Assembly: GCA_934179675.1 (NCBI GenBank)
Contig: CAKPQS010000016.1
Coordinates: 1 to 28,996 of the forward strand
Direction of reading: 5' to 3'
DNA from: an uncultured Bacilli bacterium
GTDB lineage: Bacteria; Bacillota_I; Bacilli_A; RF39; UBA660
DNA length: 28,996 nucleotides
Positions 23,868 through 28,996 of this stretch are shown one piece after another. The position numbers and the translations under genes are program-made. The notes below the pieces were generated by a model. It searched no databases, had not been told where the DNA came from, and worked only from the letters and a program-made list of their open reading frames with translations. Position 1 is the first letter of the stretch. The number at the start of each line of letters is the position of its first letter.

Positions 23868-24950
23868 ATGAAAATTGGAAAATTCGATATTTCACAAAAA
23901 AATTTAATTATAATTTGTGCGGTTGTTCTGGCTGCTATTGTTTGTATCATTCTGTTTAATAAAGGCAATATTAAAGGTAACGGAATATTTTATAATCCTG
24001 ATGCAAATGTGAAAATAGTAAAATCAGAGGCTAGCAAAATAGAACTTGAGGATTATTCAACCAACGAGTTTTCAATCAAAAAGCCAAAAGGATGGAAAGT
24101 TGATACATTAGGAGATTATATTCATTACACTATTAAAATATATGATCCTAATAATCCACTGTACCAATTTTTCTTAAATATGAAAACAGAAGGCTATAAT
24201 AAATCAGAAGATGCTAAAAGGTGGCAACAAAAATATTATCCAAATAATCCATTTGCGAAAACTAGTGTAATAGCTACTAAAGATACCGAAGGCTTTTATA
24301 AAATATTTAATGATTTAGGTACTTTAAATAATACAGCTTCATTTACTTTTCCAACCTTAACTGATTTTACAGTAAGCGAAAACTTAGGAAAAAGTGTTTT
24401 AGGCGGTGATATGTTAAGAGCAACATTTAAAGATGATAAAGGTAAAGAAGGCGAAGGGATATTTACAGCTTACGTATATGATGCTGGGTCATATTATGTC
24501 ACTGAAAATATAATTTCAGGAAAACAAATTGATATATATTTTTTAAATGTATATGATACAATTTTTATTACAACACCAAAAGATGAATTTATTGATTGGC
24601 AAGACACATTAAATACTATATGTGCTTCACTTAGTTTTACTAATTCATTTATAAGTGGTTTTTATAACGAGCAAGATGCTGTTATGAAAAATTTCCAACA
24701 AGTTAGAGAAATAGGAAATCAAATAAGTGATGGAATAATGAATTCATGGAATAAAAGAAATACATCTTTTGATATAATGAGTCAAAAACAGAGTGATGCA
24801 ACACTTGGTTATGAAAGAGTATATGATACTGAAACTAATGAAATATATAAAGCATACAATGGATTTACAGATGATTATGATGGTGAAAGATATAAACCAG
24901 TAACTGATGATATGTATTCAAAAAAGACAAGTGGATATATAGAAAAGTAG
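23868..24950 (+). CDS. Membrane-anchored extracytoplasmic protein, uncharacterised family
   Basis: A 360-residue protein with one N-terminal membrane segment (about 12-31, no lipobox) and a large outside domain. The segment NEFSIKKPKGWKVDTLGDYIHYTIKIYDPNNP begins a beta-rich region. The C-terminal third has WNKRNTSFDIMSQKQSDATLGYERVYD, then YKAYNGFTDDYDGERYKPVTDDMY, a pattern I recall from exported proteins of other gut Bacillota; this is from memory. The function is unknown. Translation start: AGGAG sits 12 bases before ATG 23868 but only 4 before an out-of-frame ATG at 23860, whose three-codon ORF ends in a TGA overlapping the real start (ATGA). The next gene follows after 7 bases. Confidence 0.82.
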   Translation: MKIGKFDISQKNLIIICAVVLAAIVCIILFNKGNIKGNGIFYNPDANVKIVKSEASKIELEDYSTNEFSIKKPKGWKVDTLGDYIHYTIKIYDPNNPLYQFFLNMKTEGYNKSEDAKRWQQKYYPNNPFAKTSVIATKDTEGFYKIFNDLGTLNNTASFTFPTLTDFTVSENLGKSVLGGDMLRATFKDDKGKEGEGIFTAYVYDAGSYYVTENIISGKQIDIYFLNVYDTIFITTPKDEFIDWQDTLNTICASLSFTNSFISGFYNEQDAVMKNFQQVREIGNQISDGIMNSWNKRNTSFDIMSQKQSDATLGYERVYDTETNEIYKAYNGFTDDYDGERYKPVTDDMYSKKTSGYIEK

Positions 24951-24957
24951 GTGTAAT

Positions 24958-25893
24958 ATGAAAACTAAAAAATTTATATATGCTGTTATAGCACTTGCCA
25001 TATTGATAGTTGTTATAATTGCTATAGTTGCCATCAAAAGTAATAAATCAATGCCAATAGATCCTATTTTAGATGATTCGTTAGTAGCAAAAACAATACA
25101 GGAAGAATTAAAGCAAAAGTATCCTACTAAAGAATATTTAAAATTAAAAGGTGGAGAAATTCTAACAGAAGATACTTTATTTAGTCAATATTCATTTATT
25201 AATAGTAATTCTATATATATTTTTAATCCTAGTAAATTAGATAGTGGAGAGTTTGAATATAAAAAGGTATATGATATAGATAATAGTATTAAGGTTATGA
25301 ATATTGCCCCAAATTCTGGCTCAGATATAAAGTTTTATGATTATAATGACACTATATATACATTACATGATGATAATACAGATAATAAACTTAGAGATAG
25401 TTATGACATGTATTTAAATGCAAACTATAAGTTAAGTAATTATCTTAAATGGGAATATTCAACAGAATTTCTTGGTAAAAAGATAGATTATGATTTTATG
25501 TCTAATTATGTTTATGCAAAAGAAAATGTATTGTATAGTAAAAACTATGGTAACGAAAAATATCCAACAATTGAAAAAGTTAGTGGTAATTATGAAGCAG
25601 AAAAAATAATTAGAATATACAATGAAAGAATACTTAAAACTGATAAAGCTTTTTATGAATTAATGAGTTACTTTGATACCAATTTAAATAAAACAGTTAC
25701 TACTACAGTAAAGATTAATATGCTAACTAAATATTATAATGAAATACTAACATTTACATATAAATATGTAATATTAAAGGATTTAACGCTTATACCTATA
25801 AATGATATTATGGAAAACAGGGTAAGAGATTATTCATATGATTATTTTTTGAGTGGATTTAATTATAAGAGTGAAGTTAGGTATGAAGAATAA
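24958..25893 (+). CDS. Membrane-anchored extracytoplasmic protein, unknown
   Basis: A 311-residue protein with a basic start, one membrane segment (about 7-27), and an outside domain rich in Tyr, Asp, Asn and Lys. No cysteine lipobox, no catalytic motif, and no family recognised. The ribosome binding site overlaps the end of the preceding gene (AGTAGGTG). It is clearly co-transcribed with the 360-residue protein upstream and the broken surface-protein gene 15 bases downstream, suggesting a three-gene cell-envelope module opposite the HTH regulator. Confidence 0.78.
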   Translation: MKTKKFIYAVIALAILIVVIIAIVAIKSNKSMPIDPILDDSLVAKTIQEELKQKYPTKEYLKLKGGEILTEDTLFSQYSFINSNSIYIFNPSKLDSGEFEYKKVYDIDNSIKVMNIAPNSGSDIKFYDYNDTIYTLHDDNTDNKLRDSYDMYLNANYKLSNYLKWEYSTEFLGKKIDYDFMSNYVYAKENVLYSKNYGNEKYPTIEKVSGNYEAEKIIRIYNERILKTDKAFYELMSYFDTNLNKTVTTTVKINMLTKYYNEILTFTYKYVILKDLTLIPINDIMENRVRDYSYDYFLSGFNYKSEVRYEE

Positions 25894-25908
25894 AAAGGAA
25901 GATAGATT

Positions 25909-26465
25909 ATGAAAAAGTCAAACTGTTAGCGTTTATAGTGGGTATAGTTTCATTTACAGTAAATGTTAAGGCGGGAGTAACAGATGTTACTGGCGATTTG
26001 GAATAAAAGTAAACACTAATGTTGTTGATCATTACACTGATATTAATATAACAGATAATGTTATATTTGAAAAAGAAGTTAGCAAAGATTATTTTTTGAA
26101 TATAAAAGCGGTTGAAATAAAGAAAGAATTAGCCGACAAGAACATTAAATATTTAGTAGATATTAATATATATAAAAAGGACAGAAAGTTCAAATTGATA
26201 ATGTCAAAATGAAAATAAAAATTGCTTTACCAGAATATTTAAAAAGATATAAAAAATATGAAGTAGGTTATATTTTAGATATATAGTATTTGAAACATCA
26301 CATTTAAGTGAATATGGAATAGTTGCACCAGAAAAAATATCTAACACAAATATAGAAAATCCTAAAACTGGTGATAATATTACATTTTATCTAGCAACAG
26401 GTATTTTATCAATTGTTGGACTAGTTGTATTGGTAATTATTTATAGTAAAAAGCAAATAAATTAA
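25909..26465 (+). pseudogene. Broken sortase-anchored surface protein gene (four frameshifts)
   Basis: Read with frame changes, this is one secreted cell-wall protein of about 186 residues. MKK then VKLLAFIVGIVSFTVNVKA is a signal peptide; the middle includes IKVNTNVVDHYTDINITDN and KIKIALPEYLKRYKKYEVG; near the end come FETSHLSEYGI, then the sorting signal N-P-K-T-G-D (26358-26375), a hydrophobic stretch and KK. The frame changes near 25912-25917, 26000-26004, 26179-26186 and 26278-26286, each time by the loss of one base. At the first, ATG is followed by five A where six would keep frame. Every frame meets a stop soon after each site. A good AAGGAA site precedes it, and it follows 24958-25893 by 15 bases. 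Neighbouring long ORFs are intact, so sequence error alone is an unlikely cause. Confidence 0.85.
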
Positions 26466-26477
26466 GATCAAATAATT

Positions 26478-26503
26478 GAGTTAGATATCTTCTAACTCTT
26501 TTA
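26478..26503 (+). terminator. Terminator of the envelope-protein unit
   Basis: GAGTTAGA (26478-26485) pairs with TCTAACTC (26491-26498), 5-nt loop, then TTTTAT. Confidence 0.8.
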
Positions 26504-26518
26504 TATTTTAAAAGATAA

Positions 26519-26527
26519 TGGTATAAT
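26519..26527 (+). promoter_or_regulatory. Extended -10 promoter of the SDR gene
   Basis: TGGTATAAT at 26519-26527 after the terminator. No convincing -35. The leader to the ATG is about 58 bases. Confidence 0.5.
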
Positions 26528-26591
26528 ATACATAGAAATAAAAAGATATTAAAATTGTTTTTTTAGAATGGAGTATTGAGGGAGAATAATT

Positions 26592-27593
26592 ATGAAAAAA
26601 GTTTATATTATTACAGGCGCAAGCGGATTTTTAGGAAATAATATTATAAGAAGACTAAAACAAGATAACGACAATGAAATAAGGGCTTTTGTTTTAAATG
26701 GAGAATCCATAAAATCACTAGAAAACTTAAAATGTAAAATATATTATGGTGATGTTACTAAAAAAGAATCTTTATCATCTATCTTTGAAAATACTTATGG
26801 TAAGCAAGTATTTGTAATCCATTGTGCAGCAATTGTATATATAAAATCAAAATATAATACATTTGTTTATAATGTTAATGTTAATGGAACTAAAAATATA
26901 GTAGATAAAGTATTAGAAATAAATGCAAAGCTGATCTATATTAGTAGTGTTCATGCAATCCCGGAAAGACCTAAAAATGAATTAATAACAGAAACGACAA
27001 ATTTTAATCCAGACCATGTTCGTGGATTATATGCAAAAACAAAAGCTGAGGCAGCAGCGTATGTTATGTATGCAGTAAAAAATAAAAACTTAAATGCTTG
27101 TATTATTCATCCCTCTGGAATTATTGGACCAAATGATTTTGGCAATAGTCATTTAACTGAGTTAGTAAAAGAAGTGTCTAATGGTAAACTTTTAGCCTGT
27201 GTAAGAGGTGGATATAATTTTGTAGATGTTAGAGATGTTGCAGATGGTGTTATTAGTGCTTGTAAAAATGGTACTAAAGGCGAATGCTATATATTATCTA
27301 ATAAATATATAACAATTAAAGAATTAACAGATTTAATTTGTGGCTTACAAGGAAGAAAAAAAATTAAAATAGTTTTACCAATAAGTTTTGCCAAAATAAT
27401 AGCACCAGTTTTTGAAATTTATTACAATTTAAAAAAACAAACTCCGCTTTTTACAAAGTATTCACTATATACATTATCATCTAATTCTAATTTTAGTAAT
27501 GAAAAAGCAAAAAAAGAATTAAACTTTAAAAATAGAAGTATGAAAGATACGATAAAAGACACTGTTGAGTGGTTAAAACAGCAAAAAAATTAA
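26592..27593 (+). CDS. NAD(P)-dependent epimerase/dehydratase (extended SDR)
   Basis: A 333-residue extended short-chain dehydrogenase. The nucleotide-binding G9-A-S-G-F-L-G15 motif is at the N-terminus, YYGDVTKKESL and VIHCAAIVY mark the Rossmann strands, the catalytic serine lies in YISSVHA (near 123), and the Y-x-x-x-K pair is in GLYAKTKAEA (near 150). IIHPSGIIGPND and NFVDVRDVADGVISA are typical of sugar-nucleotide epimerases and dihydroflavonol-reductase-like members. The substrate cannot be told from sequence. It stands alone between a terminator and the mobile-element start. GGGAGAAT about 8 bases upstream is the ribosome binding site. Confidence 0.9.
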   Translation: MKKVYIITGASGFLGNNIIRRLKQDNDNEIRAFVLNGESIKSLENLKCKIYYGDVTKKESLSSIFENTYGKQVFVIHCAAIVYIKSKYNTFVYNVNVNGTKNIVDKVLEINAKLIYISSVHAIPERPKNELITETTNFNPDHVRGLYAKTKAEAAAYVMYAVKNKNLNACIIHPSGIIGPNDFGNSHLTELVKEVSNGKLLACVRGGYNFVDVRDVADGVISACKNGTKGECYILSNKYITIKELTDLICGLQGRKKIKIVLPISFAKIIAPVFEIYYNLKKQTPLFTKYSLYTLSSNSNFSNEKAKKELNFKNRSMKDTIKDTVEWLKQQKN

Positions 27594-27673
27594 AGAATAT
27601 TGATATTAAAATTGAAGAACAAATTACTTACATATTATTCTATTCATTATAAATTTAAAAATATGAATAACCA

Positions 27674-27704
27674 TTGTAGAAATGTACTAACACTAAGATA
27701 TAAT
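27674..27704 (+). promoter_or_regulatory. Possible promoter of the recombinase unit
   Basis: TTGTAG at 27674-27679 and TATAAT at 27699-27704 with a 19-base spacer, somewhat long. The gap 27594-27765 shows no other structure; an attachment site may lie in it but cannot be recognised without the other element end. Confidence 0.4.
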
Positions 27705-27765
27705 ATAGCTAAATGGATGTTTAATTAATTATGTTTTGTCATAAGATTAAATGGAGATGTATCTT

Positions 27766-27927
27766 ATGCATAAATATAAAATAAACATTATTTATAATTC
27801 AAAAGAAAGTATAAATGATATTTTTATAAAAGTTTTATTAAAAGAACTTCAAATGATTTGTAAAAATAAAAAAACAGTATTGCCATCATCTACTTATTTA
27901 TCATTAAAAGATGAGCAAAGAACTTGA
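27766..27927 (+). CDS. 53-aa ORF coupled to the serine recombinase
   Basis: A 53-residue ORF with GGAG nine bases before its ATG. It starts HKYKINIIYNSKESINDIFIKVLL, a strand then a helix, and ends TYLSLKDEQRT. No family recognised. Its TGA stop (27925-27927) shares three bases with the TTG that opens the recombinase (TTGA), so ribosomes finishing it could restart on the recombinase. It may serve mainly to set recombinase translation, or be a small accessory protein of the element. Confidence 0.6.
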   Translation: MHKYKINIIYNSKESINDIFIKVLLKELQMICKNKKTVLPSSTYLSLKDEQRT

Positions 27928-28996
27928 ACTATTTAGAGAATATAGATAAGAATTACAATGTTGGTCTTTACATCAGACTTTCCCATGAAGATGATGATAA
28001 AACATCTAGTAATAATAAATTATCAGAAAGTGAAAGTATTATAAATCAAAAAAGTTTGTTACTTCAATATGTAAAAGAAAATAATTTGAGTGTATATGAT
28101 ATTTATATAGATGATGGATATTCTGGTACTAATTTTGATAGGCCTGATTTTAACAGATTAATTAAAGATATTGAATCTAATAAGGTTAATATGGTTATTA
28201 CAAAAGATATGTCTAGACTTGGAAGAGATTATATTGGTACTGGTAATTTAATAGAAAAATATTTTCCAGAACATGGAGTAAGATATATTGCTATAACAGA
28301 TAATATAGATACTTGCTTAGATAGTTCTAACAGTGATATTGCACCATTTAAGGCAATAATGAATGATATGTATGCAAAGGATATATCCAAAAAAATTAAA
28401 TCAAGTCTAAAAGCAAAGCAAAAAGATGGTAAATGGGTCGGTGGAAGAACACCTTTTGGTTATGATATTGATCCAGAAAATAAAAATCATTTAATTATTA
28501 ATTCTGAACAAGCAGAAGTTGTTAAGAGAATATTTAAAATGTGTTTAGAGGGATTAACTTTTTTTAAAATTGCCAAACAATTAACAGAAGAAGGAATTAA
28601 AACACCCGCACAATATTATAGTTTTGAATGGAGAAGTAATTATAATTTAAAATATGGTCAGTGGCATGCAAAGTCTATAAGAGATATTCTTACAAATAGA
28701 AATTATACTGGTGATCTAGTTCAAAATAAAAGAAGTAAAGTAAATTATAAAGTAAAAAAAGTTGTTAAAAATGATCCTAGTAAGTATATTATTGTAGAAA
28801 ACACTCATGAAGCAATTATAGATAAAGAAACATTCTATGAAGTTCAAAAAAAAATACCTAAAAATGTTGGAAGAAATGAAAAAAAAGAAAATCATTTATT
28901 AGATGGACTTTTATATTGCGGTGATTGTGGACATAGAATATCAGTAGGAGCAAGAAGAAAAGTTGATAATAGATGTTATACTATATGTAATTATTA
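27924..28996 (+). CDS. Large serine recombinase (3' partial)
   Basis: A site-specific recombinase of the large serine family, open to the window edge (357 codons seen). The catalytic serine is S20 in GLYIRLSHED. The resolvase domain continues with DDGYSGTNFDRPDFNRLI and MVITKDMSRLGRDYI. The recombinase domain has KWVGGRTPFGY, IFKMCLEGLTFFKIAKQL and SIRDILTNRNYTGDLV. The zinc ribbon starts at YCGDCGHRI (two Cys seen). No ATG is available in frame: a TGA at 27912-27914 closes it upstream, so TTG 27924 is the likely start (M-N-Y-L-E-N-I-D). Such enzymes integrate and excise phages and conjugative elements, so an element probably extends to the right. Confidence 0.9.
   Translation, partial: MNYLENIDKNYNVGLYIRLSHEDDDKTSSNNKLSESESIINQKSLLLQYVKENNLSVYDIYIDDGYSGTNFDRPDFNRLIKDIESNKVNMVITKDMSRLGRDYIGTGNLIEKYFPEHGVRYIAITDNIDTCLDSSNSDIAPFKAIMNDMYAKDISKKIKSSLKAKQKDGKWVGGRTPFGYDIDPENKNHLIINSEQAEVVKRIFKMCLEGLTFFKIAKQLTEEGIKTPAQYYSFEWRSNYNLKYGQWHAKSIRDILTNRNYTGDLVQNKRSKVNYKVKKVVKNDPSKYIIVENTHEAIIDKETFYEVQKKIPKNVGRNEKKENHLLDGLLYCGDCGHRISVGARRKVDNRCYTICNY

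Noticed and set aside
25909..26465. Programmed frameshifting in the surface-protein gene
   Set aside because: Four shifts would be needed, without consistent slippery heptamers or stimulatory structures. Gene decay is simpler.
1..28996. Mycoplasma-type code with TGA as Trp
   Set aside because: cca (3177-3179) and ylxM (13208-13210) end in TGA at the expected family length, and Trp is encoded by TGG.
1..28996. CRISPR arrays, insertion sequence ends, tRNA or rRNA genes
   Set aside because: No regularly spaced repeats, terminal inverted repeats around a transposase, or tRNA/rRNA signatures were seen on reading the window.

Overview
The window is very AT-rich DNA, with genes full of A/T-ending Lys, Ile and Asn codons. 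It uses the standard bacterial code: TGA ends cca and the ylxM-like gene, and Trp is TGG. Sporulation genes (spoIVA, a yunB homologue, a small CotD-like coat peptide), Bacilli-type neighbours (spoIVA-hbs, dnaD-nth, ftsY-ylxM...ffh) and RNase J point to a spore-forming member of the Bacillota, class Bacilli, probably an uncultured gut lineage near the Mollicutes/Erysipelotrichia. That placement is inference.

Layout. 1-1183: spoIVA, cut at the 5' end. 1184-1783: 600 bases without protein genes, holding a promoter, a strongly foldable RNA candidate of about 420 nt with its own terminator, then the hbs promoter. 1784-8995: mostly a + strand housekeeping run of hbs (HU), cca, dnaD-like, nth, yunB, a GNAT-like gene, a small secreted protein, dinB-type polymerase, queA and miaA. 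9098-9841: a wrecked type II restriction-modification locus, with a 38-codon stub of a C5 cytosine methyltransferase running into the truncated 3' end of an opposing Bpu10I-like endonuclease gene. 9889-11547: rnjA on the minus strand, with a clear promoter.

11667-21183: the signal recognition particle neighbourhood. ftsY, a small membrane protein, a ylxM-like regulator and a HerA-type ATPase form a tight run. A PlsC-like acyltransferase, a hybrid sensor protein that has lost its phospho-histidine, and a membrane-anchored serpin then separate ylxM from ffh, which is followed at 1 nt by a DUF4186 gene. 21199-21460 is a CotD-like coat gene with a sigma-K-like promoter and a strong terminator. 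21480-21667 is a second, relatively GC-rich RNA candidate.

21992-26465 looks accessory: a large protein with two helix-turn-helix regions (minus strand), divergent from two membrane-anchored extracytoplasmic proteins and a sortase-anchored surface protein gene killed by four one-base losses. 26592-27593 is an extended SDR. From 27766 to the right edge a 53-aa ORF is coupled through a TTGA overlap to a large serine recombinase, probably the left end of a mobile element that continues outside the window.

Most interesting for follow-up: the two unassigned RNA candidates, the HTH/exported-protein cluster, the pseudo-kinase beside the serpin, and the remnant of the restriction system. No CRISPR array, tRNA or rRNA was seen.
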